The translations under genes and the position numbers were made by a program. The notes below the pieces were generated by a model, which saw only the letters and a program-made list of their open reading frames with translations, ran no database searches and was not told the DNA's origin. Positions 28,004-38,042 of a DNA stretch of 64,000 bases are shown here, piece after piece. Position 1 is the first letter of the stretch. Each line of letters begins with the position of its first letter. The DNA is from Paracoccus sulfuroxidans (GTDB lineage Bacteria > Pseudomonadota > Alphaproteobacteria > Rhodobacterales > Rhodobacteraceae), in assembly GCF_007830335.1 (NCBI RefSeq), contig NZ_VLKU01000008.1, forward strand, positions 176,171-240,170, read 5' to 3'.

Positions 28004-28792
28004 ATGATCCAGGTCAAGGATCTTCACAAGAGTTTCGGCGGCTTCAAGGCCGTCCAGGGTGCCAGCATCGAAATCGAAACCGGCTCGATCACCGGGTTGA
28101 TCGGTCCGAACGGTGCGGGAAAGTCCACACTTTTCAACGTGATAGCCGGAGTTCTTCCGCCGACTTCCGGCACGGTTCTGATGGATGGCGAAGACATCAC
28201 CGGCCTGCCGCCGCATGAGCTGTTCAAGAAGGGGCTGCTGCGCACCTTCCAACTGGCGCATGAGTTCTCATCGCTGACGGTGCGCGAAAACCTGATGATG
28301 GTGCCCGACATGCAGGCGGGCGAGACGCTGTGGAACACATGGTTCCGCCGGGGACGCATCCGCGAACAGGAACGAGAGATCCGCAAGAAGGCCGACGAGG
28401 TCCTTGAATTCCTGACGATTTCTCATGTCGCCGATGAAAAGGCCGGAAACCTCTCGGGCGGGCAGAAGAAGCTTCTGGAACTGGGCCGCACGATGATGGT
28501 CGACGCCAAGATCGTCTTTCTGGATGAGGTCGGCGCGGGCGTGAACCGCACCCTTCTGGGCACCATCGGTGATGCCATCATTCGGCTGAACAAGGAACGC
28601 GGCTATACCTTCTGCGTCATCGAGCATGACATGGACTTCATCGGCCGCATCTGCGACCCGGTCATCGTCATGGCGGCGGGTCAGGTGCTGGCCAAGGGCT
28701 CGGCCGCGCATATCATGCAGAACGAAGACGTCATCGAGGCCTATCTGGGCACCGGCTTGAAGAACAAGGTCACGGCAGGAGGCACGGCATGA
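28004..28792 (+). CDS. livG: Branched-chain amino acid ABC transporter ATPase LivG
   Basis: Cytoplasmic ATPase of 262 residues. Walker A is GPNGAGKST, the signature is LSGGQKKLLELGR, Walker B is AKIVFLDEVGAGVN, and the H-loop is VIEHDM. In this copy the Walker B motif reads DEVGAGVN instead of the usual DEPxAGLN. It pairs with LivF to energise the LivHM permease. Its stop overlaps livF by 4 nt. Confidence 0.94.
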   Translation: MIQVKDLHKSFGGFKAVQGASIEIETGSITGLIGPNGAGKSTLFNVIAGVLPPTSGTVLMDGEDITGLPPHELFKKGLLRTFQLAHEFSSLTVRENLMMVPDMQAGETLWNTWFRRGRIREQEREIRKKADEVLEFLTISHVADEKAGNLSGGQKKLLELGRTMMVDAKIVFLDEVGAGVNRTLLGTIGDAIIRLNKERGYTFCVIEHDMDFIGRICDPVIVMAAGQVLAKGSAAHIMQNEDVIEAYLGTGLKNKVTAGGTA

Positions 28793-29499
28793 GCGCGCCC
28801 TATCTTTCCGCGACCGGGATGCGCGGCGGCTATGGCAAGGCCGATATCCTGAACGATTGCACCATCACCGTCGATCAGGGCCAGATCGCCGTCATCGTCG
28901 GGCCGAACGGCGCGGGGAAATCCACCGCGATGAAGGCCGTGTTTGGCATGCTGAACCTGCGCGAGGGCGAGGTGCGGCTGGCGGGCGAGGACATCACCGC
29001 GCTGACCCCGCAGCAGCGCGTGCACAAGGGCATGGGCTTCGTGCCCCAGACGCATAACATCTTCCCCAACATGACGGTCGAAGAGAACCTTCAGATGGGG
29101 GCCTTCATCCGCAAGGATGATTACAGCGGCACGCTGGCGCAGGTCTATGAGCTGTTCCCGGCCGTCGCCGACAAGCGCCGCCAGAACGCGGGCGAACTGT
29201 CGGGCGGTCAGCGCCAGCAGGTCGCCGTGGGTCGCGCCCTGATGACCCAGCCCCGGCTTCTGATGCTGGACGAGCCGACCGCGGGCGTCAGCCCCATCGT
29301 CATGGACGAGCTTTTCGACCGCATCATCGAGATCGCCCGCACCGGCATCTCGATCCTCATGGTCGAGCAGAACGCGCGTCAGGCGCTCGAGATCGCGGAT
29401 CTGGGCTATGTGCTGGTGCAGGGCACCAACCGCTACACGGATACCGGTGAGGCCCTGCTGGCCAATCCCGAGGTCCGGCGCACCTTCCTGGGGGGCTGA
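28789..29499 (+). CDS. livF: Branched-chain amino acid ABC transporter ATPase LivF
   Basis: Second ATPase of the transporter, 236 residues. Walker A is GPNGAGKST, the signature LSGGQRQQVAVGRAL, Walker B LLMLDEPTAGVSP and the switch region MVEQNARQAL. Length and the terminal FLGG-like end are typical of LivF. It overlaps livG at its start. A short gap of 75 nt to livH holds a possible 28-codon frame. Confidence 0.94.
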   Translation: MSAPYLSATGMRGGYGKADILNDCTITVDQGQIAVIVGPNGAGKSTAMKAVFGMLNLREGEVRLAGEDITALTPQQRVHKGMGFVPQTHNIFPNMTVEENLQMGAFIRKDDYSGTLAQVYELFPAVADKRRQNAGELSGGQRQQVAVGRALMTQPRLLMLDEPTAGVSPIVMDELFDRIIEIARTGISILMVEQNARQALEIADLGYVLVQGTNRYTDTGEALLANPEVRRTFLGG

Positions 29500-29500
29500 C

Positions 29501-29587
29501 ATGAGCAAATCCTCTCGCCCCTGCTGCAACCCGAAGGCCTTGGGCCGCAAATCTTACCGCCCGGAGGTCGCCCCATGGACATTCTGA
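29501..29587 (+). CDS. Possible 28-codon leader ORF overlapping livH
   Basis: ATG 29501 comes one base after the livF stop codon, and the frame runs to TGA 29585-29587, overlapping the livH start by 13 nt. The product would be basic and Cys-containing (MSKSSRPCCNPKALGRKSYR). A G-run inside the livF end could serve as ribosome site. It may couple translation of livF to livH; it may also be chance. Confidence 0.25.
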   Translation: MSKSSRPCCNPKALGRKSYRPEVAPWTF

Positions 29588-30582
29588 ATGCCGGTGTGGC
29601 GCTATTGAACTTCGTCGTGGTGCCCGCCGCCGCCTATGGCGCACAGCTGGCGCTTGGCGCGCTTGGCGTCACGCTGATCTATGGCATCCTGCGCTTTTCG
29701 AACTTCGCCTTCGGCGACACCATGGCCATGGGCACCGCCTTCACCATCATGGTAACCTGGGCGATCCAGGCGCTAGGCATTGCCATCTTCCCGCTGCCCA
29801 CGGCGCTGATCGCCCTGCCCTTCGGCATCGCCGTCACCGCGCTCATCGTGCTTTTCACCGACCGCATCGTCTATCGCTTCTATCGACGCAAGAAGGTCGA
29901 TCCGATCGTGATGGTCATGGCCTCGGTCGGCGTCATGTTCGTGATGAACGGGCTGACCCGCGTGCTGATCGGGGTCGAGGAGATCCGCTTCGACGACGGC
30001 GCGCGCTTCCTTTTCAGCGTGCAGGATTTCCGCGCCTGGTCCGGGCTGACCGAAGGGCTGTCGCTGCGCGTCTCGCAGCTGCTGACGCTGATCATCACGG
30101 CGCTGGTTTGCTGGGGGCTGTTCGTCTTCCTGAACCGCACCCGCACCGGCAAGGCCATGCGCGCCTATTCCGACAATGAGGATCTGGCGCTGCTGTCGGG
30201 CATCGACCCCGATCAGGTGGTGCGCATCACCTGGATCATCGGCACGGCGCTGGCGGTCATCGCGGGGACGCTTTACGGCCTCGACAAGACCTTCAAGGCC
30301 TTCAACTATTTCCAGATCCTGCTGCCGATCTTTGCGGCCGCCATCGTGGGTGGCCTTGGCAACCCGCTGGGCGCGGTCGTCGGCGGTTTCGTCGTGGCCT
30401 TCTCGGAGGTCGCGATCACCTATCCCTGGAAGAAGGTCGCGGGCTATCTGTTCCCGGACTGGCAACCCGAGGGGCTGCTGCAGCTGCTCTCGACCGAGTA
30501 CAAGTTCGCGGTCAGCTTCGTCATCCTGATCGTCGTCCTGCTGTTCAAGCCCACCGGCCTGTTCCGCGGCAAATCCGTCTGA
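29575..30582 (+). CDS. livH: Branched-chain amino acid ABC transporter permease LivH
   Basis: Inner-membrane permease of 335 residues with about eight hydrophobic helices. The segments GVTLIYGILRFSNFAFGD near the N-terminus and AAAIVGGLGNPLGAVVGG near the C-terminus are conserved LivH features; the latter contacts the ATPases. CGGAGG lies ahead of the ATG. It is followed by livM after 15 nt. Confidence 0.94.
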   Translation: MDILNAGVALLNFVVVPAAAYGAQLALGALGVTLIYGILRFSNFAFGDTMAMGTAFTIMVTWAIQALGIAIFPLPTALIALPFGIAVTALIVLFTDRIVYRFYRRKKVDPIVMVMASVGVMFVMNGLTRVLIGVEEIRFDDGARFLFSVQDFRAWSGLTEGLSLRVSQLLTLIITALVCWGLFVFLNRTRTGKAMRAYSDNEDLALLSGIDPDQVVRITWIIGTALAVIAGTLYGLDKTFKAFNYFQILLPIFAAAIVGGLGNPLGAVVGGFVVAFSEVAITYPWKKVAGYLFPDWQPEGLLQLLSTEYKFAVSFVILIVVLLFKPTGLFRGKSV

Positions 30583-30597
30583 GAAAGGAGGCAGATC

Positions 30598-31938
30598 ATG
30601 TCAAATACTCGTCAAGCCGAAGCCTCCAGCCCCTGGCGCGGGGTGCTGCTGTTCCTGGTGATCGTGGTCCTGTTCGTCCTTGAGGGCAGCGTGCGCAACG
30701 CCTTCTTCTCGGGCAGCTGGAACACCTCGCTCGCGATCCTGAACATGGGGCTGATCTCGGCCGTCATGGCGCTTGGGGTCAATATGCAATGGGGCTATGC
30801 GGGCCTTTTCAACGCCGGTGTCGTGGGCTTTCTGGCCCTTGGCGGGCTGGCGCCGGTCCTGATCGCGACCGCGCCCGTGCCCGGTGCCTGGGATGCGGGC
30901 GGGGTCCGGCTGCTGCTGGCGCTGTTCGTCGGCATCGGCACGCTGGTTCTGGCCGCACAGGTCTGGAAGCAGGTCGACCGGCACCTGCGCGTCTGGGCGC
31001 TGATCGCGACTCTCGCGCTTGGCTTCGTCCTTTACCGCTGGCTGTTTGACCCGGCTGTCACCGCCATCGAGGCCAATAACACCGCCTCGGCCGGGAATAT
31101 CGGCGGGCTGGGCCTGCCGGTGCTGCTGGCCTGGCCGGTGGGGGCGCTGTTCGCTGCCGCCGTCGCCTGGGGCGTGGGCAAGGTGGCGCTTGGGCTGCGC
31201 TCGGACTATCTGGCGATTGCGACGCTAGGCATTGGCGAAATCGTGGTCGCCGTGATGCGCAACGAGGAGTGGCTGGCGCGCGGCGTCAAGAACGTCTCCG
31301 GCATTCCGCGCCCGGTCCCCTATGAGCTGGACCTGCAGAACGATCCGGGCTTTGTGGCCCGCGCCGCCGAATGGGGGCTGGACCCGGCCACGGCCTCGGG
31401 TATCTGGGTGAAGCTTTGTTATGCGGGGCTGTTCACGGTGGTTCTGCTGCTGCTGATCCTGCTGGCGGAACTGGCGCTGAAATCGCCCTGGGGGCGGATG
31501 ATGCGCGCGATCCGCGACAATGAGACTGCCGCCGAGGCCATGGGCAAGAACGTCACCCGCCGCCATCTGCAGATCTTCGTGATCGGCAGCGCGGTGATCG
31601 GGCTAGCGGGCGCGATGATGATCACGCTGGACGGGCTGGTGTCGCCTTCCGGGTATAACCCGCTGCGCTATACCTTCCTGATCTGGGTGATGGTGATCGT
31701 CGGCGGCTCGGGCAACAACTGGGGCGCGGCTTTGGGCGCGATCCTGATCTGGTTCCTATGGATCAAGGCCGAGGTCTGGGGCCCAGAGATCATGCGCCTC
31801 TTGACCATGCCGCTGCCCGATGGCGGGCTGCGTTCCCATCTGATCGGCAGTGCGCCGCAGATGCGGTTCATCGCGATGGGGGTGGTGTTGCTTCTGGTTC
31901 TGCGTTTCGCGCCGCGCGGGTTGCTGCCGGAGAAATGA
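30598..31938 (+). CDS. livM: Branched-chain amino acid ABC transporter permease LivM
   Basis: Second permease, 446 residues, longer than E. coli LivM because of an extended N-terminal half with extra hydrophobic segments. Conserved features are MGLISAVMALGVNMQWGYAGLFNAG, LRSDYLAIATLGIGEIV and, near the end, VIVGGSGNNWGAALGA. AAAGGAGG precedes the start. The operon ends with a hairpin 9 nt after the stop codon. Confidence 0.93.
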   Translation: MSNTRQAEASSPWRGVLLFLVIVVLFVLEGSVRNAFFSGSWNTSLAILNMGLISAVMALGVNMQWGYAGLFNAGVVGFLALGGLAPVLIATAPVPGAWDAGGVRLLLALFVGIGTLVLAAQVWKQVDRHLRVWALIATLALGFVLYRWLFDPAVTAIEANNTASAGNIGGLGLPVLLAWPVGALFAAAVAWGVGKVALGLRSDYLAIATLGIGEIVVAVMRNEEWLARGVKNVSGIPRPVPYELDLQNDPGFVARAAEWGLDPATASGIWVKLCYAGLFTVVLLLLILLAELALKSPWGRMMRAIRDNETAAEAMGKNVTRRHLQIFVIGSAVIGLAGAMMITLDGLVSPSGYNPLRYTFLIWVMVIVGGSGNNWGAALGAILIWFLWIKAEVWGPEIMRLLTMPLPDGGLRSHLIGSAPQMRFIAMGVVLLLVLRFAPRGLLPEK

Positions 31939-31946
31939 GCGGGCAC

Positions 31947-31983
31947 GCGGGGGCGCTGCCCCCGCACCCCCGGGGTATTTTTC
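31947..31983. terminator. GC-rich hairpin and CCCCCGGGG tail after livM
   Basis: GCGGGGGC (31947-31954) pairs with GCCCCCGC (31958-31965); ACCCCCGGGGT and TATTTTT follow. From memory this hairpin-plus-tail is a frequently repeated intergenic unit in Rhodobacteraceae. It should end livM and may also serve convergent purN. Confidence 0.7.
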
Positions 31984-32011
31984 AACGGAGAATGGAGAGG
32001 GGCGTCCCGTC

Positions 32012-32602
32012 TTAGCCGAGCTGGACGGGGCGGGTGTCACCGGCGCTGAAGCGGCGCAGGACCTCGGGGTAGAGCTGATGTTCCATCGCGAGGACGCGGG
32101 TGGCGAGTGTGTCGGCGGTGTCGCCCGGCAGGATCGGGACCTGCGCCTGGCCGAGGATGGGGCCGGCGTCGAGTTCGGGCGTGACCAGATGGACGCTGGC
32201 ACCGGCCACCGCATCGCCTGCGTCAAGGGCGCGTTGGTGGGTGTGGAGCCCGGGGTATTTCGGCAGCAGCGAGGGGTGGATGTTCAGCATCCAGCCCTTG
32301 AAGGCCGCGACGAAATCGGACGTCAGGATGCGCATGAAACCGGCAAGGCAGAGGATGTCGGGTTCTGCCGCAAGCAGGGGTTCCAGCAGCGCCTGTTCGA
32401 AGGCACGGCGATCCTTGCCGAAGGGGCGGTGATCGACGGCGAAGGTTGCGACGCCGAGGCGTTCGGCGCGCTGGAGGCCGCTGGCCCCCGGGTCATTCGA
32501 GCCTACGATCACGGGCCGCGCGGGATGGTCGCCGGTCATCGATTCGACCAGCTTGACCATGTTCGACCCGCCGCCCGAGATCAGGATCGCGACACGTTTC
32601 AC
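32012..32602 (-). CDS. purN: PurN, phosphoribosylglycinamide formyltransferase
   Basis: Transfers formyl from 10-formyltetrahydrofolate to glycinamide ribonucleotide, the third step of purine synthesis. The 196-residue chain has [10 protein letters not shown] at the N-terminus, the catalytic region [22 protein letters not shown] (Asn, His) and the Asp of [10 protein letters not shown]. It overlaps purM by 4 nt; the purM-purN pair is common in this group. Confidence 0.96.
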   Translation of the reverse strand: MKRVAILISGGGSNMVKLVESMTGDHPARPVIVGSNDPGASGLQRAERLGVATFAVDHRPFGKDRRAFEQALLEPLLAAEPDILCLAGFMRILTSDFVAAFKGWMLNIHPSLLPKYPGLHTHQRALDAGDAVAGASVHLVTPELDAGPILGQAQVPILPGDTADTLATRVLAMEHQLYPEVLRRFSAGDTRPVQLG

Positions 32603-33645
32603 CGAAGCGCGCCGCTGTAGCGCACGCCCGTGCCCGGCGTCACCGTGCCGAGGCGATAGACCGTCTCGCCAGCGGCTTGCAGTAGCGCCTCGATCTCGGC
32701 GGCGCGGTCGGGTGCGACGGTCAGGATCATGCCTACGCCCGAGTTAAAGGTCTTGAGCATCTCGGCATCGGCGATGCCACCGGCCTCGGCCAGCCAGTCG
32801 AAGACGGGCGGCAGGCTCCAGGAGTTTAGATCGACCTCAGCGCCCAGACCTTCGGGCAGGACGCGCGGCAGGTTTTCGGTGATGCCGCCGCCGGTGATAT
32901 GGGCGGCCGCATGGACACCGCCTGCGGCAATCGCCGCCAGCAGCGGTTTGACGTAAAGCCGCGTCGGCACCAGCAGCGCCTGACCCAGCGTGCCCGGACC
33001 GAAGGGCGAGGCGGAATTCCAGTCAAGCCCCGCGTGCTCGGCCACTTTGCGCACCAGCGAGAAGCCGTTCGAATGCACGCCGTCCGAGGCGAGGCCCAGC
33101 AGGACGTCTCCGTCCGCGACATGGGCGGGAAGCGCGGTGCCACGTTCCATCGCGCCGACGGCAAAACCTGCGAGGTCGAAATCGCCCTTGGCATACATTC
33201 CGGGCATCTCGGCCGTTTCGCCGCCGATCAGGGCTGCGCCCGAGAGGCGGCAGCCTTCCGAGATGCCGTTGATGACGCGCGCGGCTTCATCAATGGACAG
33301 CTTGCCGGTGGCGAAATAGTCGAGGAAGAAAAGCGGCTCGGCGCCCTGGCAGACCAGATCGTTCACGCACATGGCGACCAGATCGATGCCGACGCCGTCG
33401 AGCTCACCCGTATCGATGGCGATGCGCAGCTTGGTGCCGACGCCATCGGTCGCCGCCACCAGCACGGGATCGTTGTAACCGGCGGCGCGCGGGTCAAACA
33501 GCGCGCCGAAGCCGCCCAGACCCTCCATCACGCCCGAGCGCCGGGTCGCGGCGGCTGCCGGTTTGATCCGCTCGACCAGGGCATTGCCTGCGTCGATATC
33601 TACTCCGGCCTCGGCATAGGACAGGCCATTCTTGCGCTCGGTCAT
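32599..33645 (-). CDS. purM: PurM, phosphoribosylformylglycinamidine cyclo-ligase
   Basis: AIR synthetase, the fifth step of purine synthesis, ATP-dependent. The chain of 348 residues has [20 protein letters not shown] at the start, the glycine-rich segments ATDGVGTKL and [13 protein letters not shown], and [17 protein letters not shown] codons at 33651 and 33645 are both possible; GAAAGGA touches the first, so the second has the better spacing. Translationally coupled with purN. Confidence 0.96.
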   Translation of the reverse strand: MTERKNGLSYAEAGVDIDAGNALVERIKPAAAATRRSGVMEGLGGFGALFDPRAAGYNDPVLVAATDGVGTKLRIAIDTGELDGVGIDLVAMCVNDLVCQGAEPLFFLDYFATGKLSIDEAARVINGISEGCRLSGAALIGGETAEMPGMYAKGDFDLAGFAVGAMERGTALPAHVADGDVLLGLASDGVHSNGFSLVRKVAEHAGLDWNSASPFGPGTLGQALLVPTRLYVKPLLAAIAAGGVHAAAHITGGGITENLPRVLPEGLGAEVDLNSWSLPPVFDWLAEAGGIADAEMLKTFNSGVGMILTVAPDRAAEIEALLQAAGETVYRLGTVTPGTGVRYSGALR

Positions 33646-33726
33646 CGTCATTCCTTTCGCTCGCCTGCGCTCCGATAGCGCAAGGTCTGCGGTCAGGCAA
33701 TGACGCCGGGACCGGAAAGCAGCGGT

Positions 33727-34206
33727 TCAGGCCTGCTTCTGTCGTTTCAGTGCCAGCTTTTCCGCCTGACGCGCGCCCATGCCGAAGAACCAGCGGTGAA
33801 TGAGCAGGAAGAGCAGCGCGAAGACGCCCAGAATGATGGCAATGATCTGCTGATCCTCGCGCGAGACACTATAGGGCATGCCGGGGATCGCCATATCCGT
33901 ACCCGCGCCCAGAATCAGCAGGACGGCGAGGGTGATCGGCAGGATCATCGCGATGACGGTGAAGATGAGCGCCGCGCGCCAGCTGAGCCCCGATGCGGGG
34001 CGCTGCCCGGTGCGGGTGAAGTAATACTGCCCGGCCTGCATGGCCGCGACCATCGGAATGACGACCCCCATGGCCGAATTCGATGAGGTGAAGTTCGCAT
34101 ATGTGGCCAGCGCCCAGACGATTGCGGCAAAAGCCAGCAACATCAACACGTAATAAAGCACATATTGGACGGCCAGACGGCCCAGAGAGATGGAATTGAC
34201 AGACAA
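33727..34206 (-). CDS. ABZJ_00895-like four-helix membrane protein
   Basis: A membrane protein of about 160 residues with four hydrophobic helices (two in the first 70 residues, then two around [23 protein letters not shown] and [15 protein letters not shown]) and a basic C-terminus. The pattern resembles the ABZJ_00895 family of unknown function. The start is uncertain: a TTG at 34206 has GAGGG at good distance, while ATG codons at 34239 and 34248 lack a ribosome site but would add 11 to 14 residues. Confidence 0.7.
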   Translation of the reverse strand: MSVNSISLGRLAVQYVLYYVLMLLAFAAIVWALATYANFTSSNSAMGVVIPMVAAMQAGQYYFTRTGQRPASGLSWRAALIFTVIAMILPITLAVLLILGAGTDMAIPGMPYSVSREDQQIIAIILGVFALLFLLIHRWFFGMGARQAEKLALKRQKQA

Positions 34207-34343
34207 GATCGGCCCTCGTTCAGAAATATCTGCGGCCATCACACACATGTTGGCGCGCCACGCAAGTCAGGATGTTTGCCCCGATGCGGCGCATTGCGAT
34301 GTCAGAATGACGAAAAGCATCGGCATATTGGCAGAACGACGAT

Positions 34344-34358
34344 TTGACGCTGGGTCAA
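34344..34358. promoter_or_regulatory. Inverted repeat TTGAC-N5-GTCAA upstream of dppA
   Basis: A perfect 5+5 inverted repeat lies about 105 nt before the dppA start codon, followed by an AT-rich stretch (GATATAACC). It has the size of a GntR or MarR operator; no regulator gene is adjacent. Confidence 0.35.
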
Positions 34359-34462
34359 TCAGATATAACCGTCTTGCCTCGGCTGCGCCCGACATGCTGT
34401 GTTTGGCGATCTGGCAAACTGGGGGCATAATGAAAGCCACCGGCCAAATCAGGGAGTTTACA

Positions 34463-36061
34463 ATGAAAATCCGTCATCTTGCTGCTGTGTCCGCCTTGGC
34501 CGTCATGGCCGCGGGCGCTGCCAGCGCGAAAACCTTCGTCTATTGCTCGGAAGGTTCGCCCGAGGGCTTCGATCCGGCCCCCTACACCGCTGGCACCACC
34601 TTCGACGCCACGGCGCATGCGATCTTCAACCGTCTGGCGCAGTTCAAGCCGGGCACGACCGAGGTCGAGCCTGCGCTGGCCGAAAGCTGGGACGTGTCCG
34701 AGGACGGGCTTGAGTACACCTTCCACCTGCGCAAGGGCGTGAAGTTCCACTCGAACGACAAGTTCACCCCGACCCGCGACTTCAACGCCGATGACGTGAT
34801 CTTCTCGTTCGACCGTCAGGGCAACACCGAGAACCCCTGGCACAACTATATCTCGGGCATCACCTATGAGTATTACAGCTCGATGGAGATGGCCAAGCTG
34901 ATCAAATCCATTGAAAAAGTTGACGATTACACGGTGAAGTTCACGCTGAACCAACCGGAAGCGCCGTTCCTTGCGAACATCGCCATGCCCTTCGTCTCGA
35001 TCGTGTCGAAAGAATATGCGGACGCGCTTGAGGCCGCAGGCACCATGGAAGAGATGAACAACACGCCGATCGGCACCGGTCCGTTCAAATTCGTGGCCTA
35101 CCAGAAAGACGCCGTGATCCGTTACCAGAAGAACGCCGATTACTGGGGCGAAGCGCCCAAGATCGACGATCTGGTGTTTGCGATCACGCCTGACGCCTCG
35201 GTCCGCCTGCAGAAGCTGAAGGCCGGCGAATGCCACCTGATGCCCTATCCGGCCCCCGCCGACATCGAGGCGATCCGCAACGACCCGAACCTGAAGCTGG
35301 ACGAGCAGGCTGGCCTGAACGTCGGCTATCTGGCCTATAACACCACCGTCGCCCCCTTCGACAAGCCGGAAGTCCGCCGTGCGCTGAACATGGCGATGGA
35401 CAAGAAAGCGCTGGTCGATGCCGTCTATCAGGGCTCGGGCGTCGTGGCGAAGAACCCGATCCCGCCGACCATGTGGAGCTATAACGACGCGATCGAGGAC
35501 GACAAATACGACCCCGAAGCCGCGAAGAAGATGCTCGAGGACGCAGGCGTCAAGGATCTGGCGATGGAAGTCTGGGCGATGCCGGTGCAGCGTCCCTATA
35601 TGCCCAACGCCCGCCGCGCGGCCGAGATGATCCAGAGCGACTTCGCCAAGGTTGGCGTCAAGGTCGACATCGTCTCGTACGAATGGGGCGAATATCTGAA
35701 GAAGTCGATGGAGCCGGGCCGCAAGGGCGCCGTCATCCTGGGCTGGACCGGCGACAACGGTGACCCCGACAACTTCCTGTCGGTGCTGCTGTCCTGCGCC
35801 GCCGCCAAGGACGGAGGTGCGAACCGCGCGTTCTGGTGCAACGAAGAGTTCTCGGACCTTCTGGCCAAAGCCAAGGCCTCGACCGATCAGGCCGAGCGCA
35901 CCAAGCTTTACGAAGAATCCCAGGTGATCTTCAAGGACCAGGCTCCCTGGGCCACGCTGGCGCATTCGACCCAATATGTGCCGATGGCCAAGAATGTGAC
36001 CGGCTTCGTGCAATCTCCGCTTGGTGACTACGCCTTCGATACTGTAGATATCACCGAATAA
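34463..36061 (+). CDS. dppA: DppA-like dipeptide/oligopeptide-binding protein
   Basis: Periplasmic solute-binding protein of family 5, 532 residues. The signal peptide [22 protein letters not shown] is followed by [19 protein letters not shown], a DppA-type opening. [28 protein letters not shown], containing the disulfide Cys, and [10 protein letters not shown] are also DppA-like. It delivers dipeptides (or heme or 5-aminolevulinate in some DppA) to DppBC. AGGGAG precedes ATG 34463; the long frame upstream is not coding. Confidence 0.93.
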   Translation: MKIRHLAAVSALAVMAAGAASAKTFVYCSEGSPEGFDPAPYTAGTTFDATAHAIFNRLAQFKPGTTEVEPALAESWDVSEDGLEYTFHLRKGVKFHSNDKFTPTRDFNADDVIFSFDRQGNTENPWHNYISGITYEYYSSMEMAKLIKSIEKVDDYTVKFTLNQPEAPFLANIAMPFVSIVSKEYADALEAAGTMEEMNNTPIGTGPFKFVAYQKDAVIRYQKNADYWGEAPKIDDLVFAITPDASVRLQKLKAGECHLMPYPAPADIEAIRNDPNLKLDEQAGLNVGYLAYNTTVAPFDKPEVRRALNMAMDKKALVDAVYQGSGVVAKNPIPPTMWSYNDAIEDDKYDPEAAKKMLEDAGVKDLAMEVWAMPVQRPYMPNARRAAEMIQSDFAKVGVKVDIVSYEWGEYLKKSMEPGRKGAVILGWTGDNGDPDNFLSVLLSCAAAKDGGANRAFWCNEEFSDLLAKAKASTDQAERTKLYEESQVIFKDQAPWATLAHSTQYVPMAKNVTGFVQSPLGDYAFDTVDITE

Positions 36062-36132
36062 GCGGCGCTATAGGCTTTTCACTTTCGGGCCGCGCAATGC
36101 AAACCTTGCGCGGCCCATCGGGCTAGGGTTTG

Positions 36133-37140
36133 ATGCTCAGATTCATATTCTCAAAACTGCTGTACCTGATTCCAACGTTTATCGGAATCACGTTGATTTC
36201 ATTCAGTTTCATCCGGCTGCTTCCGGGCGATCCTGTCCTTCTTATGGCTGGCGAGCGCGGCGTCTCGGCCGAGCGCTATGCCCAGATCTCGGCGCAGCTT
36301 GGCTATGACAAGCCGATCTGGCAGCAGTATCTGACCTATCTGGGCAACCTGTTCCAAGGCGACTTCGGCAACTCGATCGTCACCAAGAAACCGGTCCTGA
36401 CCGAGTTCCTGCAACTGTTTCCCGCCACGGTCGAACTGTCGCTGGTCGCGATCATCATCGCGACGGTGATCGGTGTTCCCGTCGGCGTCATCGCGGCGAT
36501 CAAACGCGGATCGTGGTTCGACCAGATCTCGATGACCGGCGCGCTGGTCGGCTTCTCGATGCCCATCTTCTGGTGGGGTCTGTTGCTGATCATCTTCTTC
36601 TCGGGGACGCTGGGATGGACGCCCGTCTCGGGGCGGATCTCGCTGATGTATTATTTCCCGCAGGTGACCGGCTTCATGCTGATCGACAGCCTGCTGTCGG
36701 GTCAGGCGGGCGCCTTCAAATCGGCGGTCTCGCACCTGATCCTGCCCTCGATCGTTCTGGCCACGATCCCGCTTGCGGTGATCGCGCGGCAGACGCGCTC
36801 GGCCATGCTTGAGGTCATGGGCGAGGATTACGTGCGCACCGCCAAGGCCAAGGGCCTGAGCCCCGCCCGCGTCATCGGCGTCCATGCGCTGCGCAACGCG
36901 ATGATCCCCGTGATCACCACCATCGGTCTGCAGATCGGGGTGCTGATGGCCGGGGCAATCCTGACCGAGACCATCTTCTCCTGGCCGGGCATCGGCAAGT
37001 GGATGATCGATTCGATCTCGCGGCGCGACTATCCGGTCGTGCAATCGGGCCTGCTGCTGACGGCGGGCATCGTGATGATCGTCAACCTTCTCGTCGACCT
37101 GACCTATGGTCTCATCAACCCGAGGATCCGGCGCCAATGA
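36133..37140 (+). CDS. dppB: Dipeptide ABC transporter permease DppB
   Basis: Inner-membrane permease of 335 residues with six hydrophobic helices. The start MLRFIFSKLLYLIPTFIGIT and the ATPase-contact loop (EDYVRTAKAKGLSPARVIGVHALRN) are typical. Start ATG 36133 rather than the TTG just before it. The stop overlaps the dppC start as ATGA. Confidence 0.94.
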   Translation: MLRFIFSKLLYLIPTFIGITLISFSFIRLLPGDPVLLMAGERGVSAERYAQISAQLGYDKPIWQQYLTYLGNLFQGDFGNSIVTKKPVLTEFLQLFPATVELSLVAIIIATVIGVPVGVIAAIKRGSWFDQISMTGALVGFSMPIFWWGLLLIIFFSGTLGWTPVSGRISLMYYFPQVTGFMLIDSLLSGQAGAFKSAVSHLILPSIVLATIPLAVIARQTRSAMLEVMGEDYVRTAKAKGLSPARVIGVHALRNAMIPVITTIGLQIGVLMAGAILTETIFSWPGIGKWMIDSISRRDYPVVQSGLLLTAGIVMIVNLLVDLTYGLINPRIRRQ

Positions 37141-38039
37141 CCGATATGACAACTAAAATTTCGGACAGCGCCATCCGTCGGCAGATGCTGAAAGAGTTCT
37201 GGTTCTACTTCAGCCAGAACCGCGGTGCCGTCATTGGCCTTGTGTTCTTCGTGCTGCTGGTGCTGACGGCGATCTTTGCGCCGCTGCTGGCGCCGCATGA
37301 CCCCTCGCAGCAGTATCGCGATGCCTTCCTGCTGCCGCCCGCCTGGGAAGAGAATGGCCGCGCGGCCTTCCTTCTGGGCACGGATGCGGTTGGGCGCGAC
37401 GTGCTGTCGCGGCTGATCTATGGCTCGCAGTATTCGCTGTTCATCGGCATCGTCGTCGTCTCGATCGCGCTCTTCGGCGGCATCCTAATCGGGCTGGTCG
37501 CGGGCTTCTTCGGCGGCTGGGTCGATACGGTCATCATGCGCGTCATGGACGTGATCCTGGCCTTCCCCTCGCTGCTGCTGGCGCTGGTGCTGGTGGCGAT
37601 TCTTGGCCCCGGCCTGACGAATGCGATGATCGCCATCGCCATCGTCTATCAGCCGCATTTCGCGCGTCTGACACGGGCCGCCGTGATGGGCGAGAAAGAG
37701 CGGGAATATGTCTCGGCCGCGCGGGTCGCGGGTGCAGGCAATCTGCGGCTGATGTTCAAGACCATCCTGCCCAACTGCCTTGCGCCGCTGATCGTGCAGG
37801 CGACGCTCTCGTTCTCGTCGGCGGTGCTCGATTCTGCCGCACTGGGCTTTCTTGGCATGGGCGCGCAGCCGCCGACGCCGGAATGGGGCACCATGCTGGC
37901 CGAAGCGCGTGAGTTCATTCAAAGCGCCTGGTGGGTCGTGACCTTCCCCGGCCTTGCGATCCTGCTGACCGTGCTGGCCATCAACCTGATGGGCGACGGT
38001 TTGCGTGACGCGCTTGACCCGAAACTGAAGCGGAGCTGA
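37137..38039 (+). CDS. dppC: Dipeptide ABC transporter permease DppC
   Basis: Second permease, 300 residues, with the N-terminal helix of the OppC_N domain (NRGAVIGLVFFVLLVLTAIFAP), the LLGTDAVGRDVLSRLIYG motif, and the EKEREYVSAARVAG ATPase-contact loop. It overlaps dppB by 4 nt, and dppD follows after 3 nt. Confidence 0.95.
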   Translation: MTDMTTKISDSAIRRQMLKEFWFYFSQNRGAVIGLVFFVLLVLTAIFAPLLAPHDPSQQYRDAFLLPPAWEENGRAAFLLGTDAVGRDVLSRLIYGSQYSLFIGIVVVSIALFGGILIGLVAGFFGGWVDTVIMRVMDVILAFPSLLLALVLVAILGPGLTNAMIAIAIVYQPHFARLTRAAVMGEKEREYVSAARVAGAGNLRLMFKTILPNCLAPLIVQATLSFSSAVLDSAALGFLGMGAQPPTPEWGTMLAEAREFIQSAWWVVTFPGLAILLTVLAINLMGDGLRDALDPKLKRS

Positions 38040-38042
38040 CCC

